This document shows, one piece after another, positions 42,613 through 53,499 of a DNA stretch of 64,000 nt. The position numbers and the translations under genes are program-made. The DNA is from Chaetomium olivaceum. Taxonomy: Eukaryota > Ascomycota > Sordariomycetes > Sordariales > Chaetomiaceae. The notes below the pieces were generated by a model. That model had not been told where the DNA came from. It did not search any database and saw only the letters and a program-made list of their open reading frames with translations. Each line of letters opens with the position of its first letter. Positions within the stretch are counted from its first letter, which is position 1. The DNA is taken from assembly GCA_039881045.1 (NCBI GenBank), contig JAYWVB010000037.1, forward strand, positions 276,127 to 340,126. The letters run 5' to 3'.

Positions 42613-44307
42613 GGTGTTCGTCGACGGTCGAAACTGAACTGAGTGAGATGTTCGTGCCCATAGCCAAGTCGAAGGCTGTTGAAGAAGTTAAAAAAAAGGC
42701 CAAATCTTGAGTTGACTATCAGTAAATTTCGGGCGTACATGAATAATCTATTTGTTTGGTACTTCATCCGATTGGCTCAGTCAGACCTTAAGTGAAACTC
42801 ACAGCGAGACTTGTGCTCGCATCTTGCAGCGGCAATGAGAAGAGTAATTAATATGGCGCTGCGGCTGAAACGGTGAATCATACACTCCGAAAGCTGAAGC
42901 AGCATTGACTAGAATATGTCCGCGTGTTTACCAGTAGCCAATATAAAAACCGCGTTTGGGCTTGACCGATGTTTAGGCAAGCCGCAGATTCTCTTGAGCA
43001 GCACTTCTTGCGATGATCTTACGTAAACATCCAATTGTTCATGAAAACGGCTCCTTGAGCGAGGTGTACCCCGAAAACTAATACGGGAATCATATTCCGG
43101 CTGCCCAAAATCTCGGGACATAGAAGTCGACCTACATAAGATCATCCTCGGTCCAGTGGGTACTCCTCGTTGGCTCCTGGGCTGGACCCAAAGACACAAA
43201 GGAATGAGGTTGGGGTTGATGGATGGGGCAAGTGTAACCGAACGTTGATGAGGAGGGGATCCGTAAGCCGGTAACTGCCGGACCGGAGAGATTTCGCCAT
43301 ATTCGTCCTAGTGTTGCGGCTCCGCTCATAACTATCCTGATCAGGGTAACAGCGCTTGTCAAGCATCAAGACCAACGAATCGGAAGCCTGTAGACAGGAG
43401 CAGAAAAAACGGGGCACCCCGGATAGGTCATATATCCGAGGACAGTGATCAGGAAAAGCTTGTATGGGAGGTGCTCTGCGGGCGTCACGCCCATGATTTC
43501 GTGGATTTCTCAGTGTACACAGTAATTATCTTACGTGCGGATACATACACATACATACATACCTACAGAAAGATAGAGCGACAGACTCAGGAACAGTAAT
43601 CTGGGTGGTCCCTTGAAGGGAGGAGGATGCAGAACAACATGACCATGGAGTAAATCAGGTAGTCATTCGTTCTAGAGAATTCTGGGAGGTCGGCAATACA
43701 TCCCAGTGCTCAAGACGCCATTTCCAATTATTAAGAAACAACCCTAGAGTCTTGTTTCCTTGTCAAAGTCCCTCGGGGGGACCTACACATGTGCCGGATG
43801 GTTAAGAAACCGGCGTGACCTATCAAAAATTACATGAACTTTCCGAAAACACACATGCACAAGCTATAATGGGGCTCTGAGACACCAGCGAATCGGTCAA
43901 GGATCCGCGAACGTGCCTCCCTCGAGTCCAGTCCTTCTCCAGTTCATCCCTTCTCTTCTATTCCGTCTCCCGTTTTACGCATCGGCTCAAAAGGTTCCAC
44001 CCTAGGGAGGGCTAGTAAGGGATTCACATGATTCGGGTCCTCCCGAGTTTGCGAAATGGATGCAAGGATATCCGAGGACCTCATGGTATATGCACCGACC
44101 GGCGGTTTACGATCCAAAAGGGAAAGGCTCAGTATCAAACTCGAGAATTCCAAGTGCGTGGTCTGACCCCAACATTACTACGTCAATGATGGGTGAACGG
44201 GTGTATAAAAAGACTCTGCGCCGCTTAACAGCAGTCGTGTTTGTTTCAATCTCGCTATACCAAACCACCTCATCTTCCCGTTCCACAAAATAACAAAAAA
44301 AGACAGA
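42613..44307. other. Divergent upstream region of the regulator and the lipase-like gene
   Basis: No gene was found in 1.7 kb. It contains a short CATA microsatellite (ACATACACATACATACATACC near 43545) and some 70-95 codon frames without features. Confidence 0.5.
44204..44211 (+). promoter_or_regulatory. TATA box of the lipase-like gene
   Basis: TATAAAAA lies 97-104 bases before the ATG at 44308. The 5' leader ends in an A-rich stretch directly before the ATG, typical of well-expressed fungal genes. Confidence 0.6.
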
Positions 44308-45705
44308 ATGCACTTCTCCATTTCCTCCCTCGCCTGTCTTGCTGGGGCAGCTTTGGCTCAACAGTCGATCTGTGATTCGGAGTGTCAGAAAGGCTGCAAT
44401 GACGAATGCCAGGTGGCCATCCAGTCAACCTTCGACGCCGAGTCCAAGCTGTGGGTGAACGACATAATCAGCGACGCGTTTTATTCAACTCCCGCCAACG
44501 TCTCGGGCGCCGTGCCTGGCGATATCCTTCGCTGGGAAGACGTATCCGAAAGCCAGATCACAAACAACTGGACCATTCCCGCTGGCCTGTCCCTCTCCCG
44601 TTTTATGTATATGACAGAGGGCATCGACAACGAGCCTCTGCCGGCAACCGCTTGGGCCCTGCTTCCCTTTTACCACACGCTGTCTACGCCTGGGGAGCCC
44701 GGAAGGTTGCGTACTGTCGTCTGGACACACGGCACCGCGGGGCGCAGCCGCCTCTGCTCGACGACCAACAACAAAGGCTTGTACTACGACTGGAAGGCAC
44801 CCTTTATCCTCGCCGAGTCGGGCTATGCCGTCATTGCCCCGGACTATGCTGGGCAGGGTTCTGATATTCCCCAAGGATTTATGTACGAGGCGGGGTTCTT
44901 GCATGCCGCCGACGTTGCCTACTCGGTCATCGCCGCCCGGAAAGCCATTGGCGGCATTCTTAGCGAGAAGTGGGCTGTCTACGGCCACAGCGAAGGTGGC
45001 ATGACTGCGTGGCGTACCAACGAACGCCTGGCCCAGTCCGGGCAAGAGCGACTGCAGAAAGCCGGCCAGTTCATTGGGGCTGTGGCTGCTGCTCCCGCTA
45101 TGCGTCCTCAGCGGCTGATTCCGCTATCGTGGGAAGAGACGGAGACCGGAGGTGGCCCGTTCTCTATCTACTTCCTTCAGTCTCTCGCCAGACTATACCC
45201 GGACGAAATCAAGGTCGAGGACTACCTCGGCGAGACCATCCTGCAGCGCCTCGGTGTCCTCGACAATTCCTGCTTCCAGACTGGCTTTGCTGCTGTCGGA
45301 TCTCTCAGTCCTGATGTGACCTTCACCAACAAGAGCTGGCTGGAACATCCTGCCGTGAACGACTGGGCCATTCGCTACAATGGCCAGGGTCCTCATCCTC
45401 TGGCCGCACCGATGCTGGTTGTCCAAGGCGCCGCCGATGTCATCACACCTGCTTCACTGATCATGGAGGACTTCAATCTCACCTGCTCGGCGTATCCGAA
45501 GAGCGTTGCCCACGCCAAGCTGTATCCCGGCATGGGTCACGGTCAAGTCCTCGAGGCGGGCCGTGCCGATATAGCGGACTGGCTAGATGCCAGATTTCAC
45601 GGCAAGGCCCTCCAAAAAGAGTGCATTGTGGAGGAGATTGAGCCGTTGACTGAAAGATTTTCGAAGGGTGAGCTTTTCTGGGCAGCGAGTTCTGTGGCTT
45701 TCTAG
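44308..45705 (+). CDS. Secreted lipase-family alpha/beta hydrolase, 465 aa
   Basis: This is an intronless intact frame. A signal peptide (MHFSISSLACLAGAALAQQ) precedes a Cys-rich start (CDSECQKGCNDEC). The hydrolase core shows VVWTHGTAG (oxyanion region), SGYAVIAPDYAGQG, the nucleophile elbow YGHSEGGMTAW, the acid region VVQGAADVITP, and His in YPGMGHGQV. Together these match the secretory-lipase/LIP-type group of fungal hydrolases. Several Asn-X-Ser/Thr sites (for example NVSG, NWTI, NKSW, NLTC) fit secretion and glycosylation. It probably cleaves ester bonds of lipids outside the cell. A TATA box stands about 100 bases upstream. Confidence 0.88.
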   Translation: MHFSISSLACLAGAALAQQSICDSECQKGCNDECQVAIQSTFDAESKLWVNDIISDAFYSTPANVSGAVPGDILRWEDVSESQITNNWTIPAGLSLSRFMYMTEGIDNEPLPATAWALLPFYHTLSTPGEPGRLRTVVWTHGTAGRSRLCSTTNNKGLYYDWKAPFILAESGYAVIAPDYAGQGSDIPQGFMYEAGFLHAADVAYSVIAARKAIGGILSEKWAVYGHSEGGMTAWRTNERLAQSGQERLQKAGQFIGAVAAAPAMRPQRLIPLSWEETETGGGPFSIYFLQSLARLYPDEIKVEDYLGETILQRLGVLDNSCFQTGFAAVGSLSPDVTFTNKSWLEHPAVNDWAIRYNGQGPHPLAAPMLVVQGAADVITPASLIMEDFNLTCSAYPKSVAHAKLYPGMGHGQVLEAGRADIADWLDARFHGKALQKECIVEEIEPLTERFSKGELFWAASSVAF

Positions 45706-46152
45706 GTCGCATGGACGTCACGCTAGAAGCCGGGACCGGCCAGGCGCATAACAATGTATTCTCAGCATCAACCTGGAACCACTTTGATCGATCAGACATT
45801 AAGGGCAAGGAGCTGATGGAATGTCCACAACTGGGGAGCATCCAAGTGTTCATATGATGTGGTGAAACAAGCCAATGCTAGTCTAGATTGGGTAGTTGCA
45901 AGGTAGAGGGATCTCTGCGAAAGCCACCGAATGATTCTATTGGATTCTACATGCAACAGGCTGTCAACAAATATACTTATTCATCCTCCATCACGCACGA
46001 CCCTGGAGCCATCCCCATTTGAACGCAGCGCTTCATTGTTAACCCGGGGTGTCCAACAAATATGCTCTATAACGAGCCACAGCTACCAAGTTATCTGGCT
46101 GCGTCATGTAGAGCAAAGAGAGGGAGGGATCCTATAGTGGGCCATTTGAGAC
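45706..46152. other. Convergent intergenic stretch
   Basis: About 450 bases between the 3' ends of the lipase-like and fasciclin genes. No gene or repeat is seen. Confidence 0.5.
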
Positions 46153-47345
46153 TCAGAAAATGTACCCAATTGCCACGGCGAGAGCCAGCGAGACTAGGCC
46201 GTGCGCCAACGATGGCCCGGATTTCACGCCAGCGGCAGTGGCAATTGGAGACGCGGCCCCCGTCCCGGTCCCGGTTGCCGGCGTGGTGGGTGTTGCTACC
46301 CCAGAAGAAACGACCAGCTACATTCGCTCAGCTGTCAGAGAGGGCACTAAGTAATCAAAGGCAACCGGTGAAGTAAACTCACCCTGTCAATGGTATGAAT
46401 AACACCATTCTTGATGATGGCATCACCAGCCAAGATGCGAGCCCCGCCGATGAAGAAGTCAGGACCCTCTACAGACACGGTCACGGTGGTGCCGGCGAGG
46501 GTGGTGTAAGTCGCGCCGTCGACAAGGAGCGGTGTGTACGCGGGGGGTCCCTGCAAGAGATGCTGGCGGAGCACTTGGGCGAGCTCTTCACCGGAGAGTC
46601 CTTCGGGAAAGACGCTGTCGTCGGGGGCCAGGAAGGTGATGCTTGCCGTGTTGTCGAAGTTGGTGAGTAGGCCGGTTTGTTTCAGCGCCGAGAGAACTTC
46701 GTCCGCGCCTAGGAATGGAAGGGTTTCAGACAGGAACCGGGGAAGTGTGAAGACGCTGTTTGGGGTGGGGGGCAGGTCAGCTTATTTCTGACAGGAACAG
46801 GCCGTAGGATATTAAAAGACGAACCCGCTGATGGGGCGGATAACACCGCAGTCGTAGCGAATATCGAGGCCAGTGACTTTGACGGTCTCGCCGAGACCGG
46901 ACAGGACAACGGGAAAGGCCGCGTTAGGGACGTTCTTCTCGACGATGCTCGAGTTCTGACCGGGGCCAAGATTAACGTATTGAGGATTACTCAACAAGTT
47001 CATACGGGCGATGGCACCCGGCGTGGTCGTTACTTCCGCTCGGCGCTTGTCACCATAGTCATCTTGGCCGGGGCACGCATACTGGGCTCTAGCGGCGATT
47101 CCAGTTCCATTGATGATGTTGCGGCGTGCGAGTGAGCACGTCCCGCCCTGGGTCAACGCGGCATTGGTCGGAGAATAGATGATCATATTGGAACAGGCGT
47201 TTCGAATGACCTCCCCGTCGGGTCCCTCTAGCTGTTGGGCAAACTCGGTGAAGCCCTCCCTTTGAAGGACGGCAAGGAGCGGGTCAGCGAGGACCATGAA
47301 GCTCAGCAGCGCCACAAGGGCAAAAACACAGAGTCGAGTAGCCAT
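46153..47345 (-). CDS. GPI-anchored fasciclin-domain (FAS1) cell-surface protein, 352 aa
   Basis: Exons 46825-47345, 46383-46755 and 46153-46317 join to 353 codons. A signal peptide (MATRLCVFALVALLSFMVLA) precedes DPLLAVLQREGFTEFAQQL, a FAS1-like opening. The second FAS1 unit is clearer: LSALKQTGLLTNFDNTASIT, FLAPDDSVFP, and the H2 box VHTIDR-like KNGVIHTIDR at the end of exon 2. The last exon is Thr/Pro/Gly/Ala-rich (ATPTTPATGTGTG) and ends with a small-residue site plus a hydrophobic tail (LAHGLVSLALAVAIGYIF), the form of a GPI-attachment signal. The first intron uses the rare donor GTTCGT. Such proteins mediate adhesion at the wall or plasma membrane. The frame is intact. Confidence 0.88.
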
Positions 47346-48584
47346 GCTGATAAGGGATTTTAGGCCAGCAGGGGCCCGAAGAAAAGGTGTGGCAGAGATT
47401 TGGCTTGAGATGATAGTCTGGAAGCACACTGCTGGTGAGTGAAGAAGGTTGGCTTGCGGTGTAGTGCTATGTAGTTGGATCGAATGAACTTGGGCAAGCC
47501 ATGGGCAGACGGTCGATGTATCTTAAATAGGTACGCGGCGGATACCCCGCCTCTTCTGGGATGTCCATGTACTATGTGATGCGCGGTCGCCCCGCACAGG
47601 GAATCAGTGCAGTGAGTCCATTACCGACGTTTGATTCGAACCTTGGGTCCTCATGCAGACCACTTGCGTCCCGAAATCGGAGGCATGGGCGTGGGTTGGG
47701 CATGCCGGAGCCTTAGTTAAACTTCCTGACTCTTGCAGGTCCGCTTCATGTCCGTGATGCAGCAAACGCCAAAGGCAGCAAACACTAGAGTCAGCCGCCT
47801 TGAGTGCGTGGACTGCAAGACGGGAACGTGATGTAGAGCTTCATAGGTAGGTAACCTCCCCGGAGGCGGTGCCAAGATTTCAGTCTCAGATGTGTCGTTC
47901 CGCGTATCGCGCGGCGTGTCGTCAGCCCGAGTCTTAGGCCGGTCAGCATTCAAAGGCAGATGTGATAGATTTTGATTGCAGCGTAGATCAGGTTGCTACA
48001 TCGTCCGGTTGGCTGGGGAGATTTATGATCCTGCCGTCGGTGCAGATCATGCATTTTGACTATCACAAAAGTCCTCGACTGTCCGGCGTTGAGGGGGGGG
48101 ACCCTTCAGCCCCATGGTGCAAGACCATGTCCACTTGGCACCATTCGGGCGCACGACACACATCCTGGAACCAGTAGTATTCCAATACAGCGAGCCTTAC
48201 CCGGTGCCCACCAACCTGATGCATCGCACTGGTCTTGGACCTAATGTGGCGCTGTAGGACGGCATATCATAGCATGTATGTCTCAGACCGTAGCCCAACT
48301 AGAAGGAATAGCTGTTGCTTTTCGCATCTCCGCCCTAAGCGCAACCTACGATCTTCAGCACTGCTCTTCGTCTCTCGACGGCGTGTTCTGCACTAGACAA
48401 GCCTTGGATTCAATGATTGGGTGCTGGTGAAGCGAGGTTGGGTATCGATGATCGTGCCCCTTTCGTATTTTTGAATAAAATGGCTACATACAACTACGAG
48501 CCTTTCGTCTTGGAGGTGTATCGCCCACGCTGCCTCTGACACAACTGCCTCCCACGCGATCAATCTTGAAGACAACCTTCCAGC
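47346..48584. other. Divergent upstream region, no certain gene
   Basis: A TATCTTAAATAGG stretch near 47519 might hold a TATA-like element for the fasciclin gene. A 78-codon minus-strand frame at 47717-47953 (with PPPGRLPTYEAL) looks protein-like but has no partner exon that I could find. Confidence 0.45.
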
Positions 48585-50639
48585 ATGTCGACAGCCTATG
48601 CCCCGCCGCCCGAGACGGCGTACCTCACGAGCACGCCATTTAACATGCCGACCGACAGCGGCAGCGTGTGGGCGGTTGCGTTTTCCACGAGCAGCAGCCA
48701 GTTCCTCAACGGCGCTATAGCCGTCGTTTTCACCCTCATCTTCCCTTGTCAGTGCCTCTATTTCTCTCTCGATATGTCCTTCTTTCCCTTCCCTATCCGG
48801 ATTTTCACTAACATAAAACTCAGGGACCTGGGGACTCATTGCAGCGGCGGCTTTGTATGCAGCCCCGAAGAAGTTGACACGCCGCCAGTCGGTCGGCCTA
48901 GTAACGCTATGCAACGCACCGGACCCCTGGACGGCCTTTAAATGCCTTTTGGTCTTCATGTATGAGAGCGTGGGCACCACACAGACCTGGGTGGACTCGA
49001 TCGTTGGCTTCGTATTCGGCACCATCGCCCTCGCCGTATTCGTGGTCGGCATCGTGATGGGTATCATAGGTCCTCCTCTTCTGCAGATCGGCAACGTCGC
49101 CCCAGTGCGTGAAAGCACGCTCTTCTACCCCTCACTGCCGCCTACAAACGATGAACTCGGACGCGATCTGTTCAACGGCCATCGAAGCCTGAGCGTTCTG
49201 CGAGCCCTGAGCAGCGTCGAGATTGCCCGAGTGACGATGCGATCCAAGGTAGAGATCACAATAAATCCTTACCGCACAACCTATGACCGCAACCCCTCGT
49301 CCCAGACGGACCCTCTTGAGCTCAACTTCGGCTTGACGTACTCGTACAACCTCACCGGCACCGATTTTGGTCTCGAAGATGCCTCAGACCTGTCCCTCAG
49401 TGTCTCAGGCGCGTGTCAAACCGATTACACCTGGCTCAATGAGACGCACCCAGATCGTGAGGCCTACGATCACTACCAGTTGTGGGGGGACCCCGGCCAG
49501 CGCACATACCGTGTTGCGCTCAACGGATCCTCGATCCGAGAGCTGCCCACAGCCAATTTCCGGCTACATCCAGACTTCCAGTTCCAATCCGAGAGGGACG
49601 GCAATATTTCATATGCCATAATAATAAAGTCGGCCCATCGCCCCAGTATCTCAGCGGGCTCCGACCCTTGGTACGTGACGGAGCCGAGCGACACCAAGGT
49701 CTCTGGGGCAAATCAAAACCACGCGCAGTGGGTTAGGAGCGGCAGGCCCGTTCTCTCATGCTGGCAACAAGACCAATGGAGCTACCGAGGGGAGCGGATG
49801 ATGAACGTCACCGGTCTCAAGAACGTGACCGACATGGCGGTACCGCCGGTGCTGCTAGATATTCTCGAGGCCGCTTTCTCCTCACCCCTGGTCGTTGTTA
49901 TCGGCAACATCGCCGGCCCGTCCGCGCTTGAGTCAATTGTCACCAGTCCCGGAGGCTCGAACGAAGACGGCCTTATCGATGCAAGCGCTGCTAGCATTCA
50001 GAGAGATCTGGAACGCTTGATCGTCGCCAGCTTCGTCAGCACGCAAAACGTATTTGTTGACGCGACCCTGTCTGAACCCTCAAGGGGGCTAGACAACATT
50101 TTTACCGGTACTGATGGGCAACCACGCGATGGCGCCGGCAGGTTTGTCGTGTCCACGCCCGATGTTCAGACCTTCACCCTGCGGGGACTCACGGCCTCGC
50201 CGCCGTGGTGGTGGGCCTGGTCCTCCTCAAGACACTGCTCATGCTCAAGCTCATCATACACGCCGACTCCCACGGCAATGCCAATGCCGCCGCGCCAACT
50301 CCTGGGACGCCAGGCGACCGGAAGCCCAACCCGGCGACACATAAGTACAACGACGACAGGTGGGCGCGCTTCAAGGCCTTTTCCGCCATCAACCTCCTCC
50401 GCAACGTCTACGAGGGCGGGCGAGGCGCCCCTAGGGAGGACTGGAAGTGCTGTGAGGAGTTCCCGGCCTATGACGCCAACAAGCTCTTTCGGTTGGTCAA
50501 ATGCAACCACGGAGCTTGTGGTTGCGGCGGCCATATAGAGACGGACGGCGTCCCTGTGCAGGACCCTCCGAGCCCAATCCCAAAGAACCTTCCGAGTCCG
50601 GTCAAACAGGAACCCATCGACGACGGTAAAAAGGGTTAG
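48585..50639 (+). CDS. Undescribed fungal multi-pass membrane protein, about 659 aa (one frame break)
   Basis: Exon 1 (48585-48747) and exon 2 (48824-50639) join as FPWTWGLIAAAALYAAP. Membrane segments are visible at GAIAVVFTLIFPW, WGLIAAAALYAA, WVDSIVGFVFGTIALAVFVVG and, near the C-terminus, AAVVVGLVLLKTLLMLKLII. Between the last two lies a large extracellular domain of about 370 residues with many Asn-X-Ser/Thr sites (YNLTG, LNETH, LNGSS, GNISY, MNVTG, KNVTD). The frame must shift by one base near 50190 to enter the last helix and the cytosolic tail (CCEEFPAYDANKLFRL, acidic end). I do not recognise a named family, although the layout recurs in Sordariomycetes. It may be a sensor or transport-accessory protein. 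Confidence 0.65.
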
Positions 50640-51011
50640 GTAGCACATGGCAAGGTCGCGTTTCCGGCAGAAGTGCTTAAGAATGTCAAACTAGGCGGGC
50701 AGATGTCCGCGGTTATGGTCTGGTAGATGCCGCGAAATAGAGCGACTCGTGTGCGCGCTGAAAAGAATAGAATAGCCTCCTTCCTTGCCCCCGAACCTCC
50801 AATAATCCTGAAGACTGTGACTAGATACAAGAACTGTCAATGCAAAAAAATACAATAGGGAACGAAAAAAGGAAACACAGAAACTCTCCTTACTATTTGG
50901 TACCTAGGTAGCCAGACCGCCCGGTAGCTGGGATGCCAGTTCAACAGTAGTAGCTCAACGCCGCCTTATGGCCATTTACAGAGGCCCATAACAATGGTAT
51001 TGCGCCGTAAT
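50640..51011. other. Convergent intergenic stretch
   Basis: About 370 bases between converging genes. It contains a GGTACCTAGGTAG motif (50899-50911) that recurs in other spacers of the window. Confidence 0.5.
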
Positions 51012-53090
51012 CTAACGTGCCCTTCGGGTCAGCCCCTTCCCAAGCAGTAGTTCAACAACCGCCTCACGGCCATTCTTAGCGGCGAAAGACAACGCCATTC
51101 TGTAGGACAAGTCCTTTCTCCCCTTAACATTAGCCCCTTTCTCAAGCAGTAATTCAACAACCGCCCTATGGCCATTCTCGGCAGCCCAGAACAATGGTGT
51201 GTTGTGGTAATTCGCGTCCTTGGCCTCAATATCAGCCCCTTTCTCAAGTAGTAGTTCAACCATCTCCGTGTGGCCCCCCAAAGCGGCCCACGACAGTACT
51301 GTTTTACTGTTCTTCGCCTCAGCATCAGCCCCTTTCTCAAGCAGTAGTTTAGCCACCGCCGTATGGCCATTCTCAGCAGCCCACAACAACAACACTTTAC
51401 CACAGGTCCTTTTGTTCGCCTCAAAATCAGCCCCTTTCTCAAGCAGTAGTTTAACTATCGCCTGATCGCTATTCTTAACGGCCCAAGATAGTGGCGTTAG
51501 CGCGTATTTGTCCTCTGAATTGATATTGGCCCGATTCTCCATCAGTATCCGGACGGTAGCTTCGTTCCCGCTTGAGGCAGCGTACGATAGCGGCGTCCGG
51601 CCGAATTCGTCTCTCGATTCAATGTTAGCCCCGTTCTTGAGTAACAGTTCCACGACGGGCTCTTGCCCATGTCTAGCGGCCCACGATAACGGAGTGTGGC
51701 CGGCTCTATCCCTGAACTCAATGTTGACTTTGCCCGAATCCAACAACGCCCTCAGGGCAGCCATGTAGCCGGCCTGTGCCACTCGGGTTAGCGGTGTCAT
51801 CCCTCCCTCGTCTTCTAGTTCGACTTTTATTTCGCTTCGCGCCAGCAGCATCTTGATAATCGCCTTGTGCTCTCTTTTTGCCGCAGACAAGAAGGCTCGC
51901 TGTCCGATTTTGCCCTTTAGGCTAGCCTCGAAGTCGCTTTGTGCTAGTAGTAGCCATAAATCGCCTTCATGCTTGTGCTGAACCGTCTGTAATAGCGTGG
52001 TCTCTCGTTCAGCATCAGTGAGGCTGGTTGGTAGTTCGAGGGCAAAATCCTCTTGGTCGAGGTTGTCGGAGTTACCAGGATCCCCCAACTTCTTAGTCCG
52101 CACGACACGCCCTTTTCGGATGCACACCCTCCTCAAAGGATACTGTGACGGCCGAAGTCTGCCCAGATCAAGTGGTTGGAACGTTTCGCTTCGAACCCTC
52201 TCGAATTGACTCATGGTCAGAATGAATCCCTCACGAAGATGGCGATTGGGGCGTTTCCACCGTCCCGTTCCTTACAATGAAGAACCACGAGGCCCAATCC
52301 TTGTTTGTTGGCGCCGACAAAATGGAGCTCTAAATGAACCCCTCTACTGCTCACAGTTAACGGGTTACTGACGGTGTCGAATGGGGTAAACTCGACAATG
52401 TTGCTTGAGTCGATGAATGCGGCTGGGGATGTTGCCAAAAGCCCGCCGCGGTTGTCGGCAGATTTCCAGGCGAAGAGAGTATGGTCATCCGAGATCTTCA
52501 TGATTTCCTCCTGCAGCCGGATAAATGCGGTTTCTTTCTCTCCGTAGATAAGTGGCATGTGAATGCCAAAGATGCCCAATAAGCTATAGGCACGATCCTC
52601 TACTCGTGTCGTCTCCCTCTTAGCGGCCCATGACATTTTCTGGGCGACACTGAGCGTTTCTAGGCCGTCCTCACCCGAGAGAATGCTGGCGGGGATACGT
52701 GTACAATCGTATATGACTTGCTTGAGACCCTCCTTCGTTCCCAACACTTTCCAATTCTCATTGAAGAATATCACGGTGGATGGGGCGATCAGCTCTTGAA
52801 GAGTCCATCCTCTAGTGAACCACCTGCTCTTCGAAAACTCGACTTTTGATGGCACATCGGAGAGATAAGCGTAGCATTCGCCTGCCTCCTCGTACCAGCG
52901 GTACATGGAGTTGATCGCCTCGGACAGTTCCGCGCTGCTCGTTTTGTCGATACAGCATGTATCTACCCAAAGGTACTTGAATCCCCTGTCGGCGGCGACT
53001 GAGCAGCATTGTTTGATCTTCTCGTATCCTTCTCTGCCTGCTACCGTGCGGTTCCCTTCCAGATCTCGGAGGGTGATTTCTTCTGCGCCC

Positions 53091-53098
53091 CATGTGTG
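53091..53098. repeat. Target-site duplication, left copy
   Basis: CATGTGTG, identical to 56167-56174. On the minus strand the same eight bases encode His-Thr and the first two bases of the Trp codon of the HET motif. Confidence 0.92.
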
Positions 53099-53118
53099 CA
53101 GCGCTCCCAATAATCCAA
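53099..53118 (+). repeat. Left terminal inverted repeat of the hAT element
   Basis: Begins CAGCGCTCCCAATAATCCAA. It matches the reverse complement of the right end at all but one of the first 20 bases. Confidence 0.88.
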
Positions 53119-53499
53119 TTTTTCTTGGCAATCTTCCAATCCAATCAACCCAATCCAAATCAATCACGGACTTTTCGGGCCCAATTTAATCCAATCCGAG
53201 ACCGCTGATTGATTGACGAATTGACAATCATGCCCCTGGTTTTTTGCCTTTTTTGGACCGCCCCCCAAACCCACCTGAATGGCTGGCGGCCCCGGGGTAG
53301 CCCTTGTTAAACGCGCTGTGGGCCTTCGGTTCGAGACGCGTTATCCACTAAGTAATTATCGCGATGGTTCTCTTTGTTGGCGTTGCGTTACCAGCTCACC
53401 AACCGATTGTACCAGGCCAGTACTGTTGCCGCCAGTGGCCCTGACCTGCCGCCATGGCTGACTTCGCTGATCCCTCGGATACAGCTTCAGTTTCCAGCG

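Noticed and set aside
43540..43566. CATA repeat as a CRISPR-like or satellite array
   Set aside because: Only a few four-base units without spacers. It is an ordinary microsatellite.
47625..47660. ATTCGAACC stretch resembling a tRNA T-loop
   Set aside because: Flanking bases do not pair, and no cloverleaf can be drawn.
47717..47953. 78-codon frame with PPPGRLPTYEAL
   Set aside because: It looks somewhat protein-like, but no partner exon, family or start evidence was found. It was left as spacer.
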